Below are positions 4,826-13,294 of a stretch of 23,199 nucleotides of DNA, piece after piece. The position numbers and the translations under genes are program-made. The stretch is taken from positions 1 through 23,199 of the forward strand of contig JAGCZK010000192.1 in NCBI GenBank assembly GCA_017960065.1. The letters are read 5' to 3'. A model generated the notes under the pieces. The model worked only from the letters and a program-made list of their open reading frames with translations. It was not told the origin of the DNA and did not search any database. Each line of letters starts with the position of its first letter. Position 1 is the first letter of the stretch. The stretch is from Paludibacteraceae bacterium (GTDB lineage: Bacteria > Bacteroidota > Bacteroidia > Bacteroidales > Paludibacteraceae).

Positions 4826-7800
4826 TCAATCCTTGAGGATTTTGTTGACAATCATCCGGTGGAAGTTTTCGCGCAGATTGGCGTCTTCCTTGCGCAGGAG
4901 CGTGCCGCCACGCCCGATCTTGACATTGGTGTCCTTGAATTTGGGCGATACCAGTTTGAACTTGATGTGGTCGAAGTCGGTGCCATAGACATCGACGCCC
5001 AGCATAAAGGGCAGCGGCGACTTGAGCACGGCGATGTGGTACTTGAACGACATGTCGAGGGCCTGGTTGCCGCCTACGCCCACCCGGTATTTGTCGAGCG
5101 AGACCACAAAGGGGAAGATTTCGATTTCGTTGTTGCGTACCAGCAGTTCGACGGCAATGCTGTCGATGACATTTTCGGTTTTTTTGCTGAACATCAGCAT
5201 TTTGGCGATTTCGGAAAAGGTCTCGCCATCGAGCAGCACCAGGTTCTGGCCTTGCAGCCAGCCGGCCGCGTTGACGCTGGGCAGGACAATGCTCATCGAC
5301 GAGTCGAGGCGGGCGGTGGCCGACAACTCACACTCGACATTGCCTTTGAACGATCGCAGCATGGGCATGATGCTGTCGAGTTCGGGCAGTGCCTCCACCA
5401 GTTCGCCGATTTGCACGCTGTCGAGATTCACCGCGATGGCGGCATTGGCGTCTTTGTCGTTGTCGCAGTGGTACATGACGTTCATCTGCGCGTCGCCCAC
5501 TTCGGTCGAGGTGGTCAGTTGCTTGATGCGCAGGGTCTGGTTGTTGACGGTGATGTCGCCCCGGAAGTCGCTCATTTTCATGTGACTGATCAGCACACTG
5601 TCGATGTTGGCGGCAAAATGCAGGTCCATGTGGTCCGGTATTTTGATGAGCGAAGAGCTGACCAGGCTGTCGGCCATCGCAGTCGAGTCGGCGGCTTCGG
5701 AGGCCGATTCGGCCAACAGGTCGAGGTTGTTTTGGGCGGCCTCGTTGGCGGTGTTTTCTTGTGTGGCCGCCGACTGGTTGAACTCATACATGGCCCGTAC
5801 CAGTTGGTTGGCGTCGATTCGTCTGGAGCGCATCGACAGGTCGGCGACGAGGGTGCGGAGCTGCTCCAGGCGTTTGGCCCGTTCGGGGTCTTGAATCTGC
5901 GGGGCGGCGCTCCGCGGGCGGCGGTTGTTGCGCATCAGGTAGCGGCGCATGTTGTACACGTTGCCCGTGAAGCCGGCCGAAGAGCGGCCTACCCGTACCT
6001 GCAGGTTGTCCAGCTTGAGGGTGTCGTCGGAGAATGCGACATCGAGGCGGCGGATACCGATGGGCAGCGGAAAATCCTGGCTGCGCGCCCTAAACGACTT
6101 GACATAGACGTCGCCGTCGTTGGCAAACAGGTTCATGTAGCGTTCGACGAGGCTGTCCGACTTGGCGATGGTCGTGAGCGTATCGACCATCCACTTGAAG
6201 TTGCGCACCGGTTGGAGCGAGTCGGGAATCGTCACCCGCTGGCCGTTCACCCGGCGGGTTCGCCGGTAGCGGGGCAAGGCGCTGACTTTCAGTCGGGTGG
6301 AGTCGAGCAGCATGCCCATTTTGGGCGAGGCCAGTTTGATGGAGTCGAACGAAACCCGCATGGTGGTTCGGGGCAGGAAGGCCCGGTCTTCGTCGGGCGA
6401 CACGCTGAGCGAGGCACGCATTTTGGCGGCATCGAGCATCAGGCTGTCGAGCGCTGTGCCCTTCAGCCCGCGCATGCTGACCGAGCCGCGGAGCTTGGGC
6501 GGCGAGTCGGCGTCGATGTCATCGGCCATCAGGCTGAGCGAAAAACGCGACGAGTTGGCCTGTATCAGGTGCTTGAAGCGCAGGTTGAGCTCTTCGAAGC
6601 GGACGCGCAGGTTGACGAGGGCCGTGTCTTCGGCATTGCGTCGCGAAACCGCGCCGGTGTTGGTGTTGAGGCGAGCCGTCAGCGAATCGACAAACAGCCG
6701 CAGCGAGTCGTCGGGCAGGTGAACGAGCAGGTCGTCGCCGGTGATGAGGCCTTGGGAATAGACTTTGTTGAGGCGTTTTTCCTGCAAGTCATCGACAAAG
6801 AAATAGGCGTTGACATCGGCGTTGAGGATGCCGCGCAGGTCCATGCCCGGATGGATTTCGTAGAGTTGGTTGAGGCTGCCCAAGTTGAGGTGCCCTTTGA
6901 GGACGGCGTCGAGGTAGGGGCGGCGCTGGCGGTATTCGGCTTTGCCGGAGGCCAGCAAGTGCGAGTCTGTGCTTTTGAAATACAGCCGTTTGAGTTGGGC
7001 GTAGGTCTGGTTCTTGTCGTTTTGATGGTAGCGGGCAAAGGCGTCGAGGTCGAGTTCGTCGATGCTTTGCGAATAGCCATCAAAGTGCCCGTGAAGGTCT
7101 TCGACTTGCAGGTGGGCGTTGAGCACGGGGTAGCGCTTGTCGTGGTACTGCCCTTTGGCATCGGCGTCGAGTTGGATGCTTCCGTCGAACACGGCCCCTT
7201 TGGTGTAGTGGGCGAAAGGCTTGGGAATCAGGCTCATCAGGTCGCTAACCGACGGAACGTAGAGTCTGGCCCGCAGGTCCATGCCGATGGCGGCGGTGTC
7301 GCGCAAATCGACCAGACCGTCGGCCGAAAGGCGGATGCTGTCGAGCCGGGCTTCGAGGTCGCGGACACACAGGCTGTCGAAGCGGTGGTTGCTGTAGGCG
7401 TCGAGCCGGATGTCGAGCAGGCGCTCGCGGATGCCGAGCAGCGAGTCGTCGAGGCAGACCAGGTCGGTGCCGGCCTGCAGGTTGATATCGACCACCTGCC
7501 GGTTTTGCATGGCCTTGGCCTCGAGGCCGAACTGGCGGATGCGGTAGTGGCGGTCGATCGAGGGGTCTTCGTACAGCAGGCGGCCCAGCAGCAGCTGGAG
7601 TTGGGCATAGACGCTGTCGGCCAGGTAGGCGCCGCTGACTTGCAAGTCGAGGCTGTCGATGTTGGCGTGCTTGAGGTCGGTGCTGTCGAGGTACGACAGG
7701 CGGGCCTGCCGGATTTCGAGTTGTTCGAGGTAGATGTCGGGCAATGCGGTGGTCGTGGCCGCCGTGTCGGGCTCCGACGGATAGGCGATGTCCCAGTTGG

Positions 7801-8173
7801 CTTTTTCGCGCCCTTGGACGGCTTTGACCATCGGGCGGTCGAGCAGCCCCCATACGAGTGCCTTGTTGTCGTGCAGATAGGTGTCGGCATCGGCCTTGAC
7901 TTGCAGGTAGGGCACGTACACCAGCGTGTCGGTGGGCTCCAGCGCCTGCGACAGAATCAAGAGGTCGTGCAGCTCCACTTCGACTTGGGGCCAGGTCTTG
8001 AAAATGTGGTAGTCGAGGTTGCTCACCTGCACTTGGGCGTTGACGTAGAGCGGGGCGATTTCGCGAATCAGGTATTTAAGTCCCGGGCGCGAAACGGCGG
8101 CCGCGATGACTCCGACCACCAGGAGCACCGTTGCCACGAACGTCCACAAGATAATTTTCAAGAAGGTTTTCAT
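4826..8173 (-). CDS. Large AsmA-like inner-membrane-anchored protein
   Basis: The protein has 1115 residues. It starts with a single membrane anchor (about residues 4-26, FLKIILWTFVATVLLVVGVIAAAV) followed by a short R-P-G-L-K-Y-L segment typical of AsmA-family proteins. The rest is a very long periplasmic part made of repeated short beta strands with many D-S-L, L-D-S and V-x-L motifs, and an AsmA C-terminal-like region near the end. AsmA/TamB-type proteins are thought to bridge the envelope and help move lipids or barrel proteins, so an envelope-maintenance role is inferred. A charged and then Asn/Ala/Glu-rich stretch (about 745-840) interrupts the beta pattern. I chose ATG 8173, not the in-frame ATG at 8185, because it gives a four-base ATGA overlap with the U32 gene and places the anchor at the N-terminus. 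It is the last gene of the CYTH-U32-AsmA unit. Confidence 0.8.
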   Translation of the reverse strand: MKTFLKIILWTFVATVLLVVGVIAAAVSRPGLKYLIREIAPLYVNAQVQVSNLDYHIFKTWPQVEVELHDLLILSQALEPTDTLVYVPYLQVKADADTYLHDNKALVWGLLDRPMVKAVQGREKANWDIAYPSEPDTAATTTALPDIYLEQLEIRQARLSYLDSTDLKHANIDSLDLQVSGAYLADSVYAQLQLLLGRLLYEDPSIDRHYRIRQFGLEAKAMQNRQVVDINLQAGTDLVCLDDSLLGIRERLLDIRLDAYSNHRFDSLCVRDLEARLDSIRLSADGLVDLRDTAAIGMDLRARLYVPSVSDLMSLIPKPFAHYTKGAVFDGSIQLDADAKGQYHDKRYPVLNAHLQVEDLHGHFDGYSQSIDELDLDAFARYHQNDKNQTYAQLKRLYFKSTDSHLLASGKAEYRQRRPYLDAVLKGHLNLGSLNQLYEIHPGMDLRGILNADVNAYFFVDDLQEKRLNKVYSQGLITGDDLLVHLPDDSLRLFVDSLTARLNTNTGAVSRRNAEDTALVNLRVRFEELNLRFKHLIQANSSRFSLSLMADDIDADSPPKLRGSVSMRGLKGTALDSLMLDAAKMRASLSVSPDEDRAFLPRTTMRVSFDSIKLASPKMGMLLDSTRLKVSALPRYRRTRRVNGQRVTIPDSLQPVRNFKWMVDTLTTIAKSDSLVERYMNLFANDGDVYVKSFRARSQDFPLPIGIRRLDVAFSDDTLKLDNLQVRVGRSSAGFTGNVYNMRRYLMRNNRRPRSAAPQIQDPERAKRLEQLRTLVADLSMRSRRIDANQLVRAMYEFNQSAATQENTANEAAQNNLDLLAESASEAADSTAMADSLVSSSLIKIPDHMDLHFAANIDSVLISHMKMSDFRGDITVNNQTLRIKQLTTSTEVGDAQMNVMYHCDNDKDANAAIAVNLDSVQIGELVEALPELDSIMPMLRSFKGNVECELSATARLDSSMSIVLPSVNAAGWLQGQNLVLLDGETFSEIAKMLMFSKKTENVIDSIAVELLVRNNEIEIFPFVVSLDKYRVGVGGNQALDMSFKYHIAVLKSPLPFMLGVDVYGTDFDHIKFKLVSPKFKDTNVKIGRGGTLLRKEDANLRENFHRMIVNKILKD

Positions 8174-9414
8174 ACCGTCACCCATTTGTACACCTTATCG
8201 CCCCGGTGCAGCACTTCGGGGGTCTTCATTGAACAAACCTGCCCTTTTTCGGCAGCCTGGCAAACCCGGGTGTCGTTGTCGCGCAATTCTTCGACGGTGG
8301 CTTCGAACAGGCCGGTGGTTTCGCCGATGACCAGAATGTCGTCGCCTACAGCCAGACGGCCGGTGTGCAGGGTAATCTCGGCCACCCCGATTTTTTTGTA
8401 ATAATTGCTGATAACGCCCAGGTACTCTTTTTTGCGTGTGGCTTGCGAGCCGTAACGGGGTGTCCATTCGCCCAAGCGCTGGCCCAGGTAGTAGCCGTTC
8501 CAGAAACCGCGGTTGAACACGGTGGCCAGGCGTTGGTCCCAGGCGGCGATTTTCGCTTCGCCGAAGCTGCCGTCTTGACAAGCCTCGAGGGCCTCTTTGT
8601 AGCACTCGACGGTGGTTTTGACGTATTCGGCCCCGCGTGCCCGCCCTTCAATCTTGAACACGCTGACCCCCGCATCGAGCATCTTGTTCATAAAGTGAAT
8701 GGTTTTCAGGTCTTTGGGCGACATGATGTATTTGTTGTCAATAGCCAGTTCGACGTCGCCTTCGTTGTCGAAGACGGTGTAGCCGCGGCGGCAGACTTGC
8801 ATGCACTCGCCGCGGTTGGCGCTGCGTCCGAATTCGTGCAGGCTCAGGTAGCATTTGCCGCTGACGGCCATGCAGAGGGCGCCGTGGCAGAACATTTCGA
8901 TGCGCACGGGCTTTCCGCTCCGCCCGACGATGTGTTCGCGTCCGATGGCCTGGCTGATGGCGGCCACCTGGTCGAGGTTCAGCTCGCGGGCCAGCACCAC
9001 CACGTCGGCAAACTGGGCGTAAAAGCGCAGGGCTTCGACATTGGCGATGTTGAGTTGGGTTGACAGGTGCACTTCGACCCCGATTTGGTTGGCATATTGC
9101 ATGGCGGCCACGTCCGAGGCGATGATGGCGCTTACCCCGGCCATTTTGGCGCTGTCGATGATGTGGCGCATGGTGTCGAGGTCTTCATCGTAGAGCACCG
9201 TGTTGACGGTGAGGTAGGTGCGCACCCCCCGGCTGTTGCAGAAGGCGGTGACCTCGGGCAGGTCGTCGGTGCTGAAGTTGGCCGTCGAGTGGCTGCGCAT
9301 GTTGAGCTGCCCGATGCCGAAATATACCGAGTCGGCGCCGGCGGCGACCGCCGCACGCAAGCATTCCCACGAGCCGGCGGGAGCCATGATTTCGTATGTG
9401 CGGTCGCTTAGCAT
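8170..9414 (-). CDS. U32 family peptidase-like protein (TrhP/YrrO type)
   Basis: This 414-residue protein carries the U32 family signature E-x-F-x2-G-[SA]-x-C-x4-G-x-C, seen as EMFCHGALCMAVSGKC at residues 173-188. More cysteines follow in GECMQVC (202-208). The N-terminal half is barrel-like (EIMAPAGSWECLRAAVAAGADSVYFG is split over 8-33), and a small C-terminal U32_C-type beta domain covers about 330-414. Members were first called collagenases, but those of this length in E. coli and Bacillus act in prephenate-dependent hydroxylation of tRNA uridine 34 (TrhP). That role is the likeliest here by family knowledge, not proven by sequence. The ATG overlaps the CYTH stop by 7 bases, and the stop overlaps the AsmA-like start by 4. 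An alternative start at Met10 (9387) is possible because the conserved region begins there. Confidence 0.85.
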   Translation of the reverse strand: MLSDRTYEIMAPAGSWECLRAAVAAGADSVYFGIGQLNMRSHSTANFSTDDLPEVTAFCNSRGVRTYLTVNTVLYDEDLDTMRHIIDSAKMAGVSAIIASDVAAMQYANQIGVEVHLSTQLNIANVEALRFYAQFADVVVLARELNLDQVAAISQAIGREHIVGRSGKPVRIEMFCHGALCMAVSGKCYLSLHEFGRSANRGECMQVCRRGYTVFDNEGDVELAIDNKYIMSPKDLKTIHFMNKMLDAGVSVFKIEGRARGAEYVKTTVECYKEALEACQDGSFGEAKIAAWDQRLATVFNRGFWNGYYLGQRLGEWTPRYGSQATRKKEYLGVISNYYKKIGVAEITLHTGRLAVGDDILVIGETTGLFEATVEELRDNDTRVCQAAEKGQVCSMKTPEVLHRGDKVYKWVTV

Positions 9415-9893
9415 GCTTTCCAGTTTTTATAGGGATTGCGGGCAAGCGCTGCATTGGTGTAGCGCTTGTCGGCGCTGACTTCGGGCCCCAGCCATTCGGG
9501 TTTTTCAAACGCCTCGTCTTCGCTGTTGAGTTCGATTTCGGCTACGACCAGCCCTTCGTTGTCGCCGTGAAAGACGTCGATTTCCCACAACTTGCCGCCG
9601 TAGGTCTGGCGGTAGCGGGTTTTGTCAACGACGGCGCTGACGGCCAGGCCGAACAGAGCCTCGGCGTCGGCCACGGGTATTTCGTATTCAAACTCGGGGC
9701 GGCTGATGCCGACGGCCTTTCCTTTGATGGTGAGGTAGGCCTTGTCTCCGGCAATGCGTGCCCGAACGGTGTTCCCTTCCTTCGACAGGTAGGCCTGGCG
9801 GTAGGGTACCCCCCCGCTGCGGTCGGACCAGCGTTTGGTGTCGACCAAGAATTTGCGTTCGATTTCGGTATGCGTCGCACTCGCGTTTGCCAT
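9408..9893 (-). CDS. CYTH domain protein (triphosphate tunnel metalloenzyme)
   Basis: This 161-residue protein begins with the hallmark ExExK motif (E10-I-E12-R-K14-F), which supplies metal ligands and a phosphate contact at the mouth of the triphosphate tunnel. Further charged strands follow as the fold predicts: TVRARI (47-52), AYLTIKGK (57-64), EFEYEIP (72-78), KTRYRQTYGGKLWEIDVF (about 96-113) and VVAEIEL (120-126). Bacterial single-domain members of this length usually hydrolyse inorganic triphosphate, though substrates vary and cannot be read from the sequence. It is the first gene of a three-gene unit, and its stop overlaps the U32 start by 7 bases. A TAACTTTG promoter element lies 30 bases before the ATG. 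Confidence 0.87.
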   Translation of the reverse strand: MANASATHTEIERKFLVDTKRWSDRSGGVPYRQAYLSKEGNTVRARIAGDKAYLTIKGKAVGISRPEFEYEIPVADAEALFGLAVSAVVDKTRYRQTYGGKLWEIDVFHGDNEGLVVAEIELNSEDEAFEKPEWLGPEVSADKRYTNAALARNPYKNWKAC

Positions 9894-9922
9894 GACTTTT
9901 GGACTTTCGTCAGAAACTATCG

Positions 9923-9930
9923 CAAAGTTA
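9923..9930 (-). promoter_or_regulatory. Promoter -7 element for the CYTH-U32-AsmA operon
   Basis: The minus strand reads TAACTTTG, an exact TAnnTTTG match, 30 bases before the ATG. The upstream -33 position is AT-rich but has no clear TTTG. Confidence 0.6.
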
Positions 9931-10026
9931 GTGTTTTTTTACTGAAATTCACTTTCTGCCCGAGTTTTTGCGCTCGGAAGACAACTTTTCGGGAAATATC
10001 GATTTTACGTTTTGCATCTTTTGCCG

Positions 10027-10034
10027 TATCTTTG
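10027..10034 (+). promoter_or_regulatory. Promoter -7 element for the dus gene
   Basis: TATCTTTG on the plus strand, 22 bases before the ATG at 10057, is an exact consensus. The -33 position holds only a run of Ts (10003-10006) with spacer 20, so that half is weak. Confidence 0.65.
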
Positions 10035-10056
10035 CAGGCGGATAGCGAATTGAGGC

Positions 10057-11025
10057 ATGCGAATCGCACATTTGGAATTTCCCGACAAACCCTTGTTTCT
10101 GGCGCCGATGGAAGATGTGACCAACGGGCCGTTCCGGCTGTTGTGCAAACAGTTTGGGGCCGATATGGTCTATACCGAATTTGTGTCGGCCGACGCCTTG
10201 GTCCGCGGCGTGCAGCGCACCGAGCAGAAGCTGCAGGTCGACGACCGCGAGCGTCCCGTGGCCATCCAAATCTACGGCAAGGACCCCGAGGCCATGGCCG
10301 AAGCGGCGCGTATCGCCGAGGCCGCCCGGCCCGATCTGATCGACATCAACTTTGGCTGCCCGGTCAAAAAAGTGGCCGGCAAGGGTGCCGGAGCCGGATT
10401 GTTGCGCAATCCGCCGCTCATGCTCGAAATCACCCGTGCGGTGGTCGGTGCCGTCCAGATCCCGGTAACGGTCAAAACCCGACTGGGGTGGAGCGAGTCG
10501 CAAAAAATCATTGTCGATTTGGCCGAGGCCCTGCAGGATTGCGGCATTGCCGCGCTGACCATTCACGGGCGCACCCGCGAGCAAATGTATAAGGGCGAGG
10601 CCGACTGGACCCTGATCGGTGCCGTCAAAAACAACCCGCGCATGCACATCCCCATTATCGGCAACGGCGACGTGACCACCGGAGAGCGTGCGGCCGAATG
10701 TTTCGACCGCTACGGGGTCGATGCCGTCATGGTGGGGCGCGCCAGCATCGGGCATCCCTGGGTGTTCCGCGAAATGAAGCATTTCCTGCAGTTCGGCGAG
10801 CCGCTGCCGGCCCTGTCGTATCAAGAGCAGCTGGAGATTCTGAAAACCCACATCAACCAAACCATCGACTGGCTCGACGAGCGTCGCGGCATTTTGCATA
10901 TCCGCCGCCATCTGGCCGCCAGCCCCACCTTCAAGGGCATTCCGAACTTTAAGGAAAAACGGGTGGCCATGCTTCGGGCCGAGACCCGCGAAGAGCTGTT
11001 CCGGATTTTCGAACAGTTGGGCTAA
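10057..11025 (+). CDS. dusB: tRNA-dihydrouridine synthase, DusB-like
   Basis: This 322-residue flavoenzyme reduces specific uridines in tRNA D-loops to dihydrouridine with NADPH. The FMN-binding TIM barrel begins with LFLAPMEDVTNGPFR (13-27). The catalytic cysteine sits in DINFGCPVKKV (C101). VTVKTRLGW (137-145) and TIHGRTREQ (168-176) carry the FMN- and tRNA-contacting Lys and His, and IIGNGDV (200-206) with VGRASIGHPW (226-235) bind the FMN phosphate. The C-terminal helical tRNA-binding domain follows. Length and motifs fit DusB better than DusA or DusC, but subfamily assignment from reading alone is moderate. It starts at ATG 10057, just after a consensus -7 element. Its stop is separated by one base from the stop of the convergent membrane-protein gene, so the two mRNAs probably overlap. 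Confidence 0.9.
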   Translation: MRIAHLEFPDKPLFLAPMEDVTNGPFRLLCKQFGADMVYTEFVSADALVRGVQRTEQKLQVDDRERPVAIQIYGKDPEAMAEAARIAEAARPDLIDINFGCPVKKVAGKGAGAGLLRNPPLMLEITRAVVGAVQIPVTVKTRLGWSESQKIIVDLAEALQDCGIAALTIHGRTREQMYKGEADWTLIGAVKNNPRMHIPIIGNGDVTTGERAAECFDRYGVDAVMVGRASIGHPWVFREMKHFLQFGEPLPALSYQEQLEILKTHINQTIDWLDERRGILHIRRHLAASPTFKGIPNFKEKRVAMLRAETREELFRIFEQLG

Positions 11026-11026
11026 A

Positions 11027-12016
11027 TCAAAGCAGATAGTGCACCGTGTAGATGGCGGTCATGGCCAAGACCGACACCGTGAACACGATTTTGGGTACGC
11101 GTCCGCGGGCGTTGGCGAAGTAGTGCGCAAACGCAATGGCGGCAAACAGCGAAATGACCTGTCCGCCTTGCTGCAAGGGAGCCGGGTAGAAGAACGAAAT
11201 GGTCATGCTGAACACTAGCAGCGCATACACGAAGGAGATAAAGTTGCGGGCGCGCGTTTTGTCGTTGTTGTAGTAGCGCAAAAAACTCAGGCCGGTCCAC
11301 AAACTCATAACCAGAATCATCGAAAACTGCGCCCAGACCGAGCCGTCGGTAATCGGGTACCAGCCAAACGAGTGCCATACGTTCAGCATCATTTGCCCGA
11401 ACAGGGGCAGCGTATCGGTAAACAGGGCGATGCCGATGGTGATGGCGTAGGGGATGAGGATGCCGAAAAGGGACGACCACATCATGCGGATGTTGAAGTG
11501 GCGCTGGATGACGAGGAAGAGGAAAAACAGCGGGGCGTACCAAATCACTTCGAACGAGAAGAGGCTGCCCGCCGCCAAAAAGAAGTGCACGTCGAAGGCA
11601 CACCAGACATCGTCGGGGTTATCGACAAACCGCAGCAGGGCGGCTCCCACAAAACTCATGGCATACATGCCCGGGCACATCGAGTGCGCCTGGCCGATGA
11701 GGCCGACGACGAAGACGGTGTAAAAGATGGGGAACAGCGACTCCGTCCGGATAAATTGCTGCCGACGGTTGATGAAAAACACGCAGATGCCCAAGATCAG
11801 CGGAATAAGCCACGAAAGGGTGGTTGCCAGCCAGTCGGTGGGCGACCAGACGGTATGCAAAAGCGCATACCAGTAGCTTTGCCAGTCGAGCGGCAAATGC
11901 GCAGGAGTGGGCGTGCCCCAGTAGGCGGGCAGCCAGAACAACAGCATCAGCGCCATGGTCAGCATCGTCAGCACCGGTGCCGGAATGATCGAACGACTGG
12001 TAAGTGTGGTAGCCAT
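11027..12016 (-). CDS. Polytopic membrane protein of unknown function (DUF6427-like)
   Basis: This 329-residue protein is almost entirely hydrophobic helices, about 9 to 11 by eye. Examples are LTMLTMALMLLFWLPAYW (16-33), the segment around WLIPLILGICVFFI, LFPIFYTVFVVGLIG, SFEVIWYAPLFFLFLVI and the C-terminal IVFTVSVLAMTAIYTVHYLL. A basic loop (NRRQQFIR) and a charged RYYNNDKTRARN loop mark cytoplasmic sides. It resembles the Bacteroidota DUF6427 membrane proteins in size and in lying beside purD, but I hold this only as a suggestion. No catalytic motif is visible. Its ATG is two bases after the purD stop, so it is the last gene of the DUF2723-deacetylase-purD operon and probably depends on that transcript. 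Confidence 0.75.
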   Translation of the reverse strand: MATTLTSRSIIPAPVLTMLTMALMLLFWLPAYWGTPTPAHLPLDWQSYWYALLHTVWSPTDWLATTLSWLIPLILGICVFFINRRQQFIRTESLFPIFYTVFVVGLIGQAHSMCPGMYAMSFVGAALLRFVDNPDDVWCAFDVHFFLAAGSLFSFEVIWYAPLFFLFLVIQRHFNIRMMWSSLFGILIPYAITIGIALFTDTLPLFGQMMLNVWHSFGWYPITDGSVWAQFSMILVMSLWTGLSFLRYYNNDKTRARNFISFVYALLVFSMTISFFYPAPLQQGGQVISLFAAIAFAHYFANARGRVPKIVFTVSVLAMTAIYTVHYLL

Positions 12017-12018
12017 GG

Positions 12019-13290
12019 TTATTTCAGGTCAAAGCCGATATCGCGGCGGAAGTACATGCCTTCGTATGAAATTTTCTTAGCGTTTTCGAACGACTGGCGC
12101 AGGGCTTCGTCTTTGGTGGCGCCGTACGAGCTGACTGTCATGACGCGGCCGCCCGAAGTCACTACCTGTCCGTCTTTGAGGGCGGTGCCGGCATGGAAGA
12201 CCACGCTGCCCTGCACTTGGTCGAGGCCACGGATGACCTTGCCCTTTTCGTAGTGCTCGGGGTAACCGCCCGACACCAGCATCACCGATACGGCATAGCG
12301 GGGGTCTTTGCGGATGACTTGTTGGCTGAGGGTGCCGCCGACTGTGGCTTCGAAGAGTTCGACCAGGTCGTTTTCGAGACGGAGCATGACCGATTCGGTT
12401 TCGGGGTCACCCATGCGCGCGTTGTATTCGATGACGTAGGGGTCGTTGCCTACCTTGATGAGGCCGAAGAAGACGAAACCCTTGTAGTCGATCTTTTCGG
12501 CGTGCAGGCCGGCGATGGTGGGGCGTACAATGCGCTCTTCCACTTTCTTCATAAAGGTTTCGTCGGCAAAGCTGACGGGCGAAATCGAGCCCATACCGCC
12601 TGTGTTCAACCCCTTGTCGCCTTCGCCGATGCGTTTGTAGTCTTTCGCTTCGGGCAGCAAGACATAGTCTTTGCCGTCGGTCAGGGCGAAGACCGAACAT
12701 TCGATACCCGACAAAAATTCTTCGATGACCACGGTCGAGGATGCGTCGCCGAACATGCCGCCGAGCATTTCGCGCAATTCGCGCTCGGCTTCGGCCAGGT
12801 TGTCGAGAATCAGCACCCCTTTGCCGGCGGCCAGTCCGTCGGCTTTCAAGACGTAGGGTGCCTTGAGCGTGCGCAAAAAGGCGATGCCGTCTTCGACCTG
12901 CTCGCGGTTAAAGGCTTTGTAGGCCGCTGTCGGAATTTGGTGGCGCAGCATGAACTGCTTGGCAAACTCTTTGCTGCCTTCGAGTTGCGCGCCGTATTTC
13001 GAGGGGCCGATGACGGCCACCTTTTGGAGCTTGGCGTTTTGCTTGAAGTAGTCGGCAATGCCGGCTACCAGGGGTGCTTCGGGTCCGACCACCACCATGT
13101 CGATGGCGTTTTTGAGAACGAAGTCGCCGATGGCATCAAAGTCTTCGGCGCTGATGGCCACGTTTTGGGCCACCGAGGCGGTTCCGGCGTTGCCGGGAGC
13201 GACAAACAGTTTGTCCGTCCGTTTGCTTTGGGCGATTTTCCAAGCGAGGGCGTGTTCACGGCCGCCCGAACCTAAAAGTAGAATGTTCAT
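12019..13290 (-). CDS. purD: Phosphoribosylamine--glycine ligase (GAR synthetase)
   Basis: PurD joins glycine to phosphoribosylamine with ATP in the second step of purine synthesis. The 423-residue protein starts with the family N-terminus MNILLLGSGGREHALAWKI. It contains VVVGPEAPLVAGIADYF and the ATP-grasp core: YVLKADGLAAGKGVLI, VVIEEFLSGIECSVFAL, GLNTGGMGSISP and the metal-binding EYNARMGDPETE. It ends with the C-terminal sub-domain containing VMLVSGGYPEHYEKGKVI. The open frame extends 47 codons upstream, but that stretch is the antisense-like overlap with the deacetylase gene and lacks family similarity, so ATG 13290 is the start. It begins 4 bases after the deacetylase stop and ends 2 bases before the membrane-protein ATG. 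No PurR-type or purine-riboswitch signature is visible in front of it. Confidence 0.95.
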   Translation of the reverse strand: MNILLLGSGGREHALAWKIAQSKRTDKLFVAPGNAGTASVAQNVAISAEDFDAIGDFVLKNAIDMVVVGPEAPLVAGIADYFKQNAKLQKVAVIGPSKYGAQLEGSKEFAKQFMLRHQIPTAAYKAFNREQVEDGIAFLRTLKAPYVLKADGLAAGKGVLILDNLAEAERELREMLGGMFGDASSTVVIEEFLSGIECSVFALTDGKDYVLLPEAKDYKRIGEGDKGLNTGGMGSISPVSFADETFMKKVEERIVRPTIAGLHAEKIDYKGFVFFGLIKVGNDPYVIEYNARMGDPETESVMLRLENDLVELFEATVGGTLSQQVIRKDPRYAVSVMLVSGGYPEHYEKGKVIRGLDQVQGSVVFHAGTALKDGQVVTSGGRVMTVSSYGATKDEALRQSFENAKKISYEGMYFRRDIGFDLK

Positions 13291-13294
13291 ATCC

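Noticed and set aside
4817..8401. A 1194-codon open frame on the plus strand opposite the AsmA-like and U32 genes
   Set aside because: It is a mirror of GC-rich coding on the other strand. The translation is rich in Val, Gly, Asp, His and Gln with no domain, and it crosses two real genes and their junction.
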